A stretch of DNA of 64,000 bases. Source: Nissolia schottii (Eukaryota; Streptophyta; Magnoliopsida; Fabales; Fabaceae). The translations under genes and the position numbers were made by a program. The stretch covers positions 982,747 to 1,046,746 of the forward strand of contig QANU01076562.1 of assembly GCA_003254905.1 (NCBI GenBank). Reading direction: 5' to 3'. Under the pieces are notes generated by a model. It did no database searches, was not told where the DNA came from, and saw only the letters and a list, made by a program, of their open reading frames with translations. Positions 10,780 through 22,660 of the stretch are shown piece after piece; positions within the stretch are counted from its first letter, which is position 1, and the number at the start of each line of letters is the position of its first letter.

Positions 10780-13620
10780 GGGGAAACCCTCCATGTTTAT
10801 TTGGATAGATTCAACGAGGCTAAAAAAATTAACGACTTTGATGATGCTGAAGCAAAACTCATTTTGTGCAAGGGGTTGAGGGAATGTGAGTTTTGAAGAT
10901 CACTTATGAGAAGAACCCCTAAGATGGTATAGGATCTTATACGTCAAGCTGAATAATACATGAATGAACAAGGAGGTGAGATGACTGCCTATGGGGGAAC
11001 TAAGAAGCATAATGAGAAAAATGGCCTCCCTGAGAAGAACAGGAGAAATGGGCGAGGACTTAAGATAGATAAATTCTCTGAATATAGTAAGCTTAGGGTA
11101 CCCCTTGGCCAAATATTCCATGAGATGCCCCAAATTGGTCTGCTATCTCGGTTCCAAAGCCCAAGACCTTGAAGCCTCAGAAGTACATGGACAAGTTCTT
11201 ATGTTGTGCATACCACGCTTAGGTTTAACTAGAGACCGAGGTGTTGAAAAAGGAACCCCCGTAGTAACAACCAACTCGAGATACAATAAGTTAAATCCAA
11301 TGACACTAAACAAGTTGTAACACGGACAATAAATACCATTTCGGGAGGTTTTGCTAAGGGAGTATCTCGGAACGCTAGGAAGAAACATTTGAAAGAAGTT
11401 CTCTAAGTCTTTTATGAGTATTATACTCTAAGAAAATCGTCCAATACATCGGTCATAACATTTTCAGGTGAAGATGAAGAAGGAGTGATGCTAGGTCAGG
11501 ACAATCCTATAGTGATCCCATTGATTATGGCTAATGCAAACTTGAAGCCAGTGTTTATCAATAAAGGTAGATATGTTTACATATTGTACAAAGATGCTTT
11601 TGATAAAATGGGACTCTACGAAGTTGATTTATTACCTCACGATGCTAACTTAGTCAGATTTTAAGGGAAAAGGGTAAAACTTGATGGCTACATTACATTG
11701 TATGTTACCTTTGGAAATGTGTCTTTATGTCGAATAGTGAGAGTGAATTTGTTGGTGGTAAATTGCAACTCAACTTACAATGCCATAATTGGATGATCCA
11801 CTCTTAACAAATTGGGAGCGATCATTTCCATTGTGTGCTTAGCAATAAAATTTCCTTCAAAACAAGGAGATGTTATACGTGTTAAAGATCATCAGGCGGT
11901 ATCTAGGATGACATACAACATAAGTCTTGTCATCTCAGGGAAGAGAATAGGAGGAAGCAGTTATGTAACCAACACTTTTGACATATTAGGAAAATTCAAA
12001 ATTGATCTAGATGTCAAAGTTAGGCCTCCATAAGAGAGACCACAACCTGAAGGAGAATTTGAAGAAGTCCAAGTTGGATTCAAGGAGGGGGCAAGTTACA
12101 AGGATCAATAAAAACCTCTCGGCACCAATCAAATCAAGGTTAATTACCTTAATTTTGAATAATGCCAATTTATTTGCTTGGACTGCCTCCGACATGCCTG
12201 TAATAGATCCTGATTTTGTATGTCATAAGTTAGCCATCCAACCTATGTCTAAACCTATAGTGCAAAAGAGAATAAAATGTGTCTTGAAAGGAAGATATCA
12301 ATATAAAAATAGGTAAAAATTTTGTTGGAAGTTGGATTTATTTAAGAATCCAATATCCGACATGGCTCTCCAATGTGGTCATTGTTTGAAAGTCAAATAG
12401 GAAATGACAAATGTGTGTGGATTATATAGACTTGAAAATAGAAAGATCCACACCCTTTACCCAATATATATGCATTAGTTGATACTTCTTCAGGCTACAA
12501 ATTGTTGTCATTCATGGACGCATGCTCAGTAATCAGATTCGTATGTATCCTAGGAATGCTAAGAAGACCGCATGTTTAACTCTGGAGGCTAACTATCACT
12601 ACAAGGTGATTCCTTTTGGATTAAAAAATGTCGTGGCGACTTATCAAAGATTGATGGACGAAGTGTTCTGAGATCTAAAACAACGGAGGTCTACATGAAC
12701 GACATGTTAGTGAAGAGTTTAGAGGAATAAAAAATGCTACATGACCTAGATGAAGTGTTTCAATGCTCGACAAAAAGAAACATGAGGCTCAACTCATCCA
12801 AATTTGTTTTTGCTATGTAGACAGGTAAATTTCTCAACTTCATGCTCACAAGCCAGGGAATTGAAGTAAACCCTAATTAGTGTAAAGATATACTTGAGAT
12901 GAAGAGTTTGACAACATTGAGAGAAGTACAATAGTTGGCAGGGAGATTGACAGCTCTAACACGATTTTTGGCTACTTTTTCTTGGAAAACTATGTCCTTG
13001 TTTAAGTTATTGAAGAAGGAAGTAGAATTTGAGTATAATGATGTGTGTGAAGAAGCATTCCAAGAATTGACGAAATATTTTAGATCTCCTCCTGTGTTTA
13101 CAAAACCAGAACCTAGAGAAACACTAATTTTATATATCTCTGCCGGTGAGGCTGCATTAGGATTTGTGCTAGTTCAAGAATTACAAGAAGGACAAAGTTC
13201 GATTTACTATGTAAGTCGGGTTTTGCAGGGGCCCAAGCTAAGATATCATAGGATCGAGAAAGCTACTTTTGTAGTGGTAATTGCATCTTGGAAGCCGAAC
13301 TACTATTTTCAAGGTCATTCAATCATTGTGCGCACTAACCTTTTGATCTGACAGATCTTGCACAAACCTGACTTAGAAAGTCAGATGGTGACATGGGTAT
13401 CAAGCTTTCAAAGTACAGCTTGCAATATCAACCTCGTGTGGCCATCAAAGCACAAATTCTAGCTTATTTCATGATTAGACTAGTTGACATTACGACAAAA
13501 GATGATAAAGAAGATGTATGGATCATACATTGATATCATTCTATGGTGGTTATGGCGGATTCTGGAGCTCAGAATAGATTGTTTGAAAGGTTCATTTGTG
13601 ATCTCGTGGAGAAAATCATG
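10780..13620 (+). pseudogene. Decayed Ty3/gypsy gag-pol remnant
   Basis: Fragments follow the order of a Ty3/gypsy polyprotein, on the plus strand but in several frames. A gag-like stretch lies near 10805-10890 (DDAEAKLILCKGLRE). A retropepsin-like region spans about 11490-11850 (DNPIVIPLIMANANL, later CNSTYNAIIG), where the expected active-site D-S/T-G reads NKG. An RT core runs about 12490-12680 (LLSFMDACS, then NYHYKVIPFGLKN). The RT connection and RNase H-like part lies at 12935-13351 (AGRLTALTRFLATFS; LILYISAGEAALGFVLVQE; YVSRVLQGPKLRYHRIEK). A further piece at about 13360-13480 matches the spacer before the second RNase H. Many stops and frameshifts interrupt it. No integrase or LTR pair was recognised. 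Confidence 0.8.
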
Positions 13621-13699
13621 TTGGAGTGCGTTTCGTTGTGATATGGTTGAAAAAAATTGCGTGGGAAGGAAAGTCTACTATATCCGTATAACTGTTATT

Positions 13700-14400
13700 A
13701 ATTGCGTATAATTTGGTGGTATATGTACTGGTGTATGTGTTTAGGGTGTATACAGAGCATTTCTGTTTCTTAAAACCCAAAAAATATTAAAATTAACTTA
13801 ATAAATTTTAAAAATATCATTTTGTATTTTAATTTTCACTATTTATGTGAAGTGTAATTCTCAAAGTTCAATTTATTCCCCCTTTTCTTATTAATTCCAA
13901 CACTACTTTCCCATGAATATATATTTTGATTGATATATCCGTATAAAACTTGCATTCATTTATATAAGGAGTGTACAATGAGTTGGGTCAGCCCGTTGGC
14001 CCAAACCAACCCAAATGCTTTTGAATTGGATTTGGTGCTCGGATTGTCAAATAAAACCATATTAACTTGAGTATTAGTAGAAAATTTTTTGGATGATCGA
14101 TTTTAAAAATTGACTTGACCCGTTGACTTAAATTACTCACATATTATTTTTTTATATTATAATATTCTTTATTTTAATTTATAGGACACATTTTTTTAGT
14201 GTACATATTTTACACCACATATTCCATAACTTTTTATATTAATTTTGAAAAAAAAGTAGATTATTTTTTAAAAATAATAATATAACATAATAATAATAGT
14301 AGTAACAATAATAATAGTACTAGACTCAAATTGATTCGTCAAATGTTGGGTCAGATTTTGTACCAAAAAAGTACAAAAACTAACCCCACACAACCTACTA
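13700..14400. other. No gene; AT-rich with a possible MITE fragment
   Basis: The region 13975-14060 has GGGTCAGCCCGTTGGCCCAA and 14330-14365 has TGTTGGGTCAGATTTTGTACC. These resemble fragments of the GGCCC-rich hAT MITEs seen near 55 kb, but no clear ends were found. Confidence 0.3.
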
Positions 14401-14404
14401 GTAT

Positions 14405-14935
14405 ATACTTGGATCACAAACATTTTCACCTATTGTGCACAAACATATTCAACTGTGGTGTACAAACATTAACAACAACGATGCACAAACAACTCAGTAG
14501 TTGATGAGGAGTTACGATGGATTCCTATAAAAATAAACACATGGATTCCTTCCAAAGTTTTACAGAACTGTACCTCATTACATCCATCGGATTGATTTGA
14601 AGACTCCATGGATGAGCTTGTTCAAAAATAGAAAACAAAACGAAGGAAGAAGATGAAGAAGACAAAGAAGACGATGATGAGGGCAAATGACTACGATGTG
14701 GGTGAAGAAGAACAAGAACGATGGTGACGTTGACGAATGATGATGAGGAGAATGAAGACGAAAGAAGAAAGAATAATGGAGGCTGCGCTGGAGCTGAGGG
14801 TTTTGGATTGAGTGAGCGCGTGAAAGTTTGTTATAACGTGTGAGTGAGTGCACATGAGTCAACCGTATAAAATTATTGGTTGACAGTACGGTGATAGATT
14901 GTAAGGTGTACATCAATCATTTTTCTTTATTTTTT
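14405..14935. mobile_element. Mutator-like non-autonomous element fragment (putative)
   Basis: It shares a layout with the element at 18196-20532. There are iterated GTGCACAAACAT words (14413-14492), a purine-rich GAAGAAGA/GATGATGA stretch (14640-14790), a GTGAGCGCGTGAAAG-type segment, and a terminal-like GGTGTACATC near 14905. The minus-strand open frame across 14578-14916 translates this low-complexity purine tract and is not credible as a gene. No target duplication was recognised. Confidence 0.35.
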
Positions 14936-17902
14936 TTCTTGATATTAATGAGGTTTAAACCCAAAAGAGCAAGTTAAAACACTAATGAGTAAAATGTAAA
15001 ATATAACCAATCATTTAAATCCCCGAACCTACATCAATGTGGGGTTGGTCGAATTAGTAATGAAACCTTAATTCCTTAATTAATAGTCTAGAGTTTGAGG
15101 CATGAGAATAAATAAAAAAATATTATTGAGAGATCTCTCTTCCCTGTAAAAGAGCATTCTATCGCATTAGGTCGGGCCAAGTTATTCAAGTTGTTGATGA
15201 TATATAGAATCTAGACGTCATAAGTCAACGAAAAAAAAATCAGCGAATCTACAGTTAACATTTTGTACCTCTCTTAGCCAAGCACTTCATAAAACTTGTT
15301 TTTTATTGTTTAATTAGGTTTTAATCAAATCGTGGATCAGCAAAGTCGGATAAAACAAGAACTTGAATCACGAGCATGAGTTGTTGAACTACTCGAAGGG
15401 GTACTTAGGCCCCGTTAATTCACCATTGTCTTTAATTGTTGCAGCCCACGTTAATCACATTCCAAAAAAAAAGGACTCATCTCCACAATATTTAAAACCA
15501 TATTCCATAATCACTTAAGAATTGAGATCAAGAATTAAGATATGATCTCAAACTTTATTTTATTGACTTTAATTATTCCCATACAAAAGGGCACGAACGA
15601 GCCTATCAATTAGTGGGTCCATTCTGTGATTAATTGGAGGAATTAGGGAAAAGGCCACTTTATGATCTCTCACATTGCATGCAGTATGCAACCCTACGAG
15701 ATCGCTTTCCACACAAAGTTTAAAATTGTTATTCTTTTGATACAAAAATGGCGAAACCAAAAGAGAATCTCCCTTCCATTTTTTAGTATATCTCTGAAAG
15801 ATCATCACATTGTCCACTTTAATTTAAAGTTAAACTCATATTTTCCTTTTGTTAATCATGTAAAGGTGGGCCATATAATTAACCCGTGCCCATAGTGTTG
15901 GTCTAGCCAATTCCATAGGCTTGTTTCATACGGTCTTAGAACACTTACCTAATTAATTTCATGTGCAACCCCTTAACTTATTTCAACGTATGCCTGTAAG
16001 ATTCTTTTTGGTGATAAATAAGACTTTGTAATAATAATAAATTAATAGTACAACCTGTAGTCAACTAGCTAGGGATGTGCATAATTGAGCAAACAGACAT
16101 GACAGGGAGTTTATGGTTTATGGTTTGTATATTTTTGTTAATTTATTAATTAATTAACTCTTTGCAATAATCTATATTAGCTCAGTTGAGTTCATGCGGC
16201 TCACATGAATACAGATACACATATATGTGCGTGTCTGTAAAGTTGGAATACTGGAAATGTTTTTGGCATAATCCAAAATTGCCTAGTTTTTTGAAAGATA
16301 ATTTGTTATTTATACTTTCGTAACATGTTTCTCTTTTCTCACATTATTTATTTTTTCTTTGATGGTGTTAGTCTAACTTTTGCATCGAGATTAATTTTCT
16401 ATTTTTTGGAGATATTAATTAGAAGCCTATACGTGCTTATGTTGGAGATTTGGAATTTTTTTGGGTACATTTATTGATTTGAAATTTGAGTTCAAGTAAA
16501 TTAAGACTATAAAAATTAAAAACCACGTGCCGTGTATCATAATAAATGATTAGTCAAACTAGTTTGACCTAATGGTAAAGAACTAGTCCACTGTAATGTG
16601 TGAAATATTAAGTGTTTCCTAATATTTAAACATTTGTTTTTGATGGGAAAAGAGACCTATGAAAAACAAAAAAAAAATTATTAGAAAAAAATTGGAAAAT
16701 TTTATAATAATGGATCAAAATTTTTTGGCAAAATATATGTCAACATATCTAATTCCTTTAATAGGTAAAAGTTATAGAAAATGTATTTGTATTCATTTAA
16801 TAAGATATGATACCACTCACATAATTAATCATTGGATGAGATTCAATAGAACATAAACTCCATTAGAATGTCGTTCATTGATGAATTATGTGTGAATCGA
16901 CACTATGTTCCATCTTGAATATTACAGCTCTTTCCCGTAATTAAGAAACACCTGAACTTAGAAAGGCGTCAACAACATGTGAATCCCTTGCCTAGCATAT
17001 CTCTCACTGCTTCAAGCACACGAGAAGTTTCCATGGATGTTATACATACTGGTGACATAAGGTTTTATATAATCACTTCTAAACCGGAATAATATATTTG
17101 CCTGCACAATCATAGAACCCGTGTACATTCATTTTAGCATCACTTTGCCAGCTCCAATTGGACTTATCCTCACAAGAGAAATTGCCTACCAGGAAACAAG
17201 AATGCTATTTGGAGACTCATCTGCCGAACACTGTCTCATTTGTGTTTGTCTGTACTGTCAAGAGAGGTACGTGCTCAAGACCCTCTTACCCTTTTATGGT
17301 AAAAGTTCAAACATTAACTAATTGTGATACCCTTTCTTAATCAGTACTCTTTATATGTTTGATCAAATAGTTGCAATTTCAAGTTATTAATAATTTGTGA
17401 ACCACAGTATACTTTTAAGAATAGTTTGAAGGGATTTATGATCTTCATAGTTACTCCATGTAAAAATTTTTTTTGCGTGTCTACATTTTTATTTTGATAT
17501 TTTCATATATACTTGTTAACTTTTTAAATTTATACCATAATAACTATTCTATTTCTTATTATACTCCTATTCAATAAACTTTTTTTTTAATGTTTATACA
17601 CTATTAATAACTTTAATTGGCTCTATTATTTTTATATCAAATAAGGATAATGATGTAAAATACCATCAACTTTGCTTTACATATATAGTTTTTAATTATT
17701 TTCTTAATATCAGTCCACAGTTCAAAGTGTGGACATGAAAGGAGTAATGACAAGTGCCGTTGGTAAATCGACACCGTAGGTAATTATAACACGAGTTAAA
17801 CAATTTGCTCATGATATCTCTCCTTTTATTAGTCATTAGAATGGGTGATATTTGAGCCATCAGTTTTCCACAATTAGCGTGTGTTCACACATAAGTATGT
17901 TG
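14936..17902. other. About 3 kb without supported features
   Basis: AT-rich intergenic DNA. Short open frames (for example near 15569-15895, 16659-16856 and 17121-17340) overlap each other on opposite strands or frames and show no domain, splice structure or similarity that I recognise. Confidence 0.4.
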
Positions 17903-17904
17903 TA

Positions 17905-18037
17905 CTCCCTCTACTCCATTTTATTTATCACTTTTACATTTTTAATACATTAAACAGTCAATAATTATATTTAAATACATTAATTTTTCAATGTTACAAA
18001 AAAAGTAAAAATAACAAATAAAGTTGACCTGAGAAAG
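17905..18037. mobile_element. Stowaway-like MITE
   Basis: A 133-bp element begins CTCCCTCTACTCCATTTTAT. Its right end, read inversely, starts CTTTCTCAGGTCAACTTTAT and then aligns as TTT(A/G)T(C/T)A-type sequence plus TTTTAC. TA dinucleotides flank both ends (17903-17904, 18038-18039). This fits a decayed Tc1/Mariner-type Stowaway MITE. Confidence 0.55.
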
Positions 18038-18195
18038 TATCATTCTTGAGTTAATGTAATGCAAATCTGATGGGGATACCTCAGATTAACATAAAAATCG
18101 TATCCTTTTATCCGGATTAATTTATTAATTAATTCAATTCGATTATCATCAATACTAAAGTTTTAGATGGTGACTTGATTGTAAATTTTTTTTAT

Positions 18196-20532
18196 GAAAA
18201 ATGCTCCATGTACACTCATAAATCATACACCCGTACATACACCACTCTTTTATACAGTTTTATACACAATTAATGATAATTATAGTATAGCGTATAGTTA
18301 TACACAACGCGCACATCCCAATCCCGAACTGGTTTCCGTCATCATTTTCACTCATCGTCTTCAACCTCTTATCTTTGTTCTGTTATGTTTGTCGCCGTCG
18401 TCATCGTCATCGTCATCGTCATTCTCTATCATCCTCTCATCCTCCTATTATCATTATCCATTCTTTGATTATCATTATCATCATCCTTTCTTTGATTATC
18501 ATCTCATCATCGTCATTCAATTTTCTATTATGTTTATCATCATCATCATCATAGTTTTCATGATTTTTTTCTTTGATTTCCATGTAGAGTTCTATTCTTT
18601 GACGTTTCTGTGAAATTCTAATGTACTGAAGCTTCATATGTTCTAATGCTCATTCATTACTAACATACATATGACAGAAAATTGAATGTGCAAACTATAA
18701 ATGGGCATAAGTGCAAACATTAAATGTGCTTATGTGCAAACATTATCTACAAGTCACATGTTTTATCTTCGTTGAGGAAGAGGATATGCATTTTGGCATA
18801 TTCTCAACCTTTCAACAATTAATGCATAAATATTATAAATATTTGGACACAATTTTTTACATATTGCCATGAATAAACATTAGATGGTGTGATATAAGTA
18901 TTATGTGTTTGTCACAAATGCATAAAAATGCAGAATTTGATGTATTGTAGAATTGTGCAAACTTTAAATAGGCATATGTGCAAACATTAAATGGGCGTAT
19001 GTGCAAACATTATCCACAAGTCACCGGTTTTGTCTTTGTTGAGGAAGATGATGTGCATTTTGACACATTTTCAACAACAATTAATGCATAAATATTATAA
19101 ATATTTTGACACAAGTTTTTACATATTGCCATGAATAAACATTAGATGGTGTGATATAAGTATTATGTGTTTGTCACAAATGCATAAAAATGCAGAATTT
19201 GATGTATTGTAGAATTGTGCAAACTTTAAATAGGCATATGTGCAAACATTAAATGGGCGTATGTGCAAACATTATCCACAAGTCACCGGTTTTGTCTTTG
19301 TTGAGGAAGATGATGTGCATTTTGACACATTTTCAACAACAATTAATGCATAAATATTATAAATATTTTGACACAAGTTTTTACATATTGCCATGAATAA
19401 ACATTAGATGGTGTGATATAAGTATTATGTGTTTGTCACAAATGCATAAAAATGCAGAATTTGATGTATTGTAGAATTGTGCAAACTTTAAATATGCATA
19501 TATTCAAACATTGAATGGACATATGTGCAAATATTATCCACAAGTCACAGGTTTTATCTTTGTTGAGAAAGAGGATATGCATTTTGACACATTCTCAATC
19601 TTTCAACAATTAATGCATTAATATTATAAACATTTTGACACAATTTTTTACATATTGTCATGAATAAACATTAGATGGTGTGATATAAGCATTGTGTTTG
19701 TTACAAATGCATAAAAATGTAGAATTTGATGTATTGTAGAATTGTGCAAACTTTAAATGGGCATAAATGCAAACATTAATAGGCGTATGTGCAAACATTA
19801 TCCACATGTCACATGTTTTTGTCTTTGGTAAGGAAGATGATGTGCATTTTGACATATTCTCAACCTTTCAACAATTAACGCATAAATATTATAAATATTT
19901 TGACACAATTTTTTACATATTGCCATGAATAAACATTAGATGGTATAATATAAATGTTATGTGTTTGTCACAAATGCATAAAAATGCAGAATTTGATGTA
20001 TTGTAGAATTGTGCAAACTTTACATCGGCATATGTGCAAACATTAAATGAGTTTATGTGCAAACATTATCCACAGGTCACAGGTTTTGTTTACATCACTA
20101 TAATTTTACTCAAATACTAATAAATCTTGACTTTAAAATTAACAAGCATAGGTCATGTATATCTTGTTCTTTTCCTTCCTCCGGTCAATTATGCTTTGGT
20201 TTTTTATTTTTGAACTTCTTTATTTCTTATTTAAAAGATGATAACAAGCAGCAACATATTCAATCACTCATCTCTCTAACAAATCCCAGATCTTGCGCAT
20301 GAGATCGCAGAGAACGATGAGATCGAAGAAAACGAAGAAGGTGAAGAGAGCGGAGAGTAATGAACAGTGAAATTTTTCGAGAAAGAGAATGAAGATAAGG
20401 AACGTGGGTTCACGCGCGTGTTGGTGAGAGTGGGAGAAAGAGGGGATGAAGCGGTTATTTTAGGAGGTCAGTGTATTCTAATACGGATGTATGTATGGTG
20501 TATGAGATATGGGTGTACATGTAACATAACTG
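18196..20532. mobile_element. Mutator-like non-autonomous element carrying a tandem array
   Basis: The left end (CCATGTACACTCATAAATCA, then ACACCCGTACATACACCA) and the right end (TGGTGTATGAGATATGGGTG, then TACATGTAACA) are imperfect inverted repeats of about 45 bp. The outermost sequences match the ends of the smaller element at 39075-39300, which has a 9-bp target duplication. That supports a Mutator-type origin. Inside the left arm is a (GTCATC)n-type tract (18385-18550). Inside the right arm is a purine-rich GAACGAAGAAG segment (20300-20450). Between them sits a roughly 262-bp tandem array. No transposase is present and I found no convincing target duplication. Confidence 0.5.
18688..20090. 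repeat. Satellite-like tandem array, 262-267 bp unit, about 5.3 copies
   Basis: The unit landmark TGTGCAAAC.. (preceded by TGTATTGTAGAATT in most units) recurs at 18688, 18955, 19217, 19479, 19744 and 20011, giving periods of 267, 262, 262, 265 and 267. The two 262-bp units at 18955-19216 and 19217-19478 appear identical by eye, so they were duplicated very recently. The outer units are more divergent. Each unit also starts with three short iterations of TGTGCAAACAT. Confidence 0.9.
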
Positions 20533-20539
20533 TATACGA

Positions 20540-21560
20540 AACTGTCATTCAATCAAATCATTTTATTTGCATGACATTTTAAATAATAGATAACACATAT
20601 GATAATATTTGATTAAACGATAACATAAAAAAATTACATTAGCATAGTATAACAATTAAACTATTTAATTAAATTCAAATTTATTAAATATTTTGTATGA
20701 TAATAAAATATTAATTTAAAAAATTAAATTAATTCCCACTAATTTTACCATATAATTTTTTTGACTTGTATTTGACCATATTTAATAATATTTATATAAA
20801 AATAACAATATTTATATAAAGTAATAAAAATTATAAAATTGAAAAAATATTTTATAATATTTAACAATTTAGATATAAAATTTAATTTATAAACTAAGTC
20901 AAATTTAATTTGTAAGCATTCCAAAAGCTATTAATCGTGATTAAAGTAGATTACGCCTTTAGACTAATTCTAGCTTATAGTATATAGAAGTTGAATATTG
21001 AAATCAATCTTAAAAGGAAAACTCCTTAAACTGCCTTTGACCCAAATTACATTAATAATAACTACTACACTAAAATAATCAATTTCTAAGCAATCTTTTT
21101 AATCAATTTTTATTTTCTATTAATTTTTTAGTGCTTCTATTTTTAAGCAATCTAAACGTACATAAATAATCCAAGAATCATTAGGTCTCATTTTTTAAAT
21201 AAAAAATTATTTTATTTTTATTTTCTTAACAAGCTTTCCCCATACAAAATAATAAATAAACAATCCAAAAGAAAACTAGCAGTATATATGTACCCAAATA
21301 AAACTAGCAATATAAAATAATAATGATAATAATAGTAAAATTCCTTAAATAATCCATTTCGTTCACCCTGCTCAGTGTTCTTCACTTCGTCCTCCTACTT
21401 CTTCTTCATAGACTCCAACTCTCACTCATTTTTATCTTTGGATTCTTCTGCCTCTTTCATTCTCGCATTGCTTCTATTCTTCACCCCAATTTTTCTCAAG
21501 GGCCCTTTTCCTCTATGCTTCCATTCTCACTCACTCTCACCGCTTACCACTCCTTTTTTT
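20540..21560. other. AT-rich spacer upstream of the receptor kinase
   Basis: 20540-21350 is extremely AT-rich with no feature. 21360-21560 becomes pyrimidine-rich (CTTCTTC, CTCACTC runs), typical of plant promoter and 5' leader DNA. Confidence 0.35.
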
Positions 21561-21573
21561 CCTGCTCCAAATC

Positions 21574-21580
21574 TATAAAA
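21574..21580 (+). promoter_or_regulatory. Candidate TATA box of the SD3-1-like gene
   Basis: CTATAAAAACCC is a good plant TATA box, preceded by a pyrimidine-rich tract. It would place transcription start near 21605, leaving a leader of about 1 kb before the ATG at 22661. A leader intron is plausible: donor-like CAA/GTGAGT near 21769 and acceptor-like CTTCTTCACAG ending at 22545. This is inference from sequence only. Confidence 0.4.
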
Positions 21581-22660
21581 ACCCAGCAAGCTCAGTAGCA
21601 CCATCAAAGCCTACGCCACCGCCATTTTCAAAAACTCATAATCTTCAACTTATCACTATAAAGCTAACAACTTTGTTGTTTGTGAACTTCGTTCATGTCT
21701 CAGTGTTGCTTCTTCTAGATTCCCTCTTTTCTCCCCCTTTAGCCGTGACCCTTTTGAGCTAAGCTCAAGTGAGTGCTGAGAAAAGAGAGAAGAAACCAAA
21801 AAGGAAGAAAATTTCCATCTGGGTTTATGGGATTTGGTGCATTCAAGTGGAACATTGCCCTGTTCTGGTTCTGAGCTCTCACCCCCCCTTTTTCTCACTG
21901 CGTTTGATTTTTCTCAGATCTCACTCTCTCACTCTCTTTGGCACAGAAAAAGGCAAGCTAGCTCTTTGAGAATTCGCTTTTGTATCTTTTTCATTCTCTT
22001 CTGCAATACCATTTTCATGGCTCTTCTGTTCCTTTCAAGTTTGAGGCCTTGAAAAGTGATTGCATTATCTCAATATGTGCTCCACTTTGGTCTAATTTTG
22101 GGTCCCATCTCTGCCTTAAAAGTTCCAATTTTTAGTACTCAAAATTCATCTTTTGCAGATATCTTGCACAAGGATAGGAAAAGCTTCCACTCTTGGAATC
22201 TCCTATCTTCCTTTTTGCAGATACAAGTCATGCATGGGGCTCAAGTTGCTTTGTCAAATTTATGGTGCTGCTTTATGAATTTGCTTTAAGTTCTGTGATG
22301 CTCATGGTAGAACTCTGTGGTGAATTATTGAATTTTGGACTACTCTTTCAGGTGCCAAATTTGTTCATTTTTTTCTTCCACCCTTGGTTTATTTTGAAAA
22401 TTGTCTCCGTAGCACTGCAAATTTGTCATCATTCTTTACCTAATTTTCCTTGAAATATCGTGTGTTTTGAGCTCTTATCATTGTACTGCTGAACAACACT
22501 TTTGGGCTTGACAAAGACCTTTACCTTACCTTATCTTCTTCACAGGTGTTTGGTGTAGTTGCCAGGGTGGAATTCAATACCTTCCAAATGTGAATGTGGC
22601 TTTGGGGGAATAGGATTCATCTTTTTGCATCTTGATTTGTCACTGTGAGCATATATAGAT

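Noticed and set aside
14578..14916. 112-codon minus-strand frame
   Set aside because: It translates a GAAGAA/GATGAT purine tract of a non-autonomous element; the composition is His/Ser/Phe-rich artefact.
18194..18613. 139-codon plus-strand frame with poly-Ser and Ile/Tyr/His runs
   Set aside because: It is a translation of a TCATCG/TCATCA microsatellite-like tract inside the Mutator-like element.
21375..22453. Several short frames upstream of the receptor-kinase ATG
   Set aside because: They lie in the predicted promoter, leader and leader intron, and are pyrimidine-rich with no domain.
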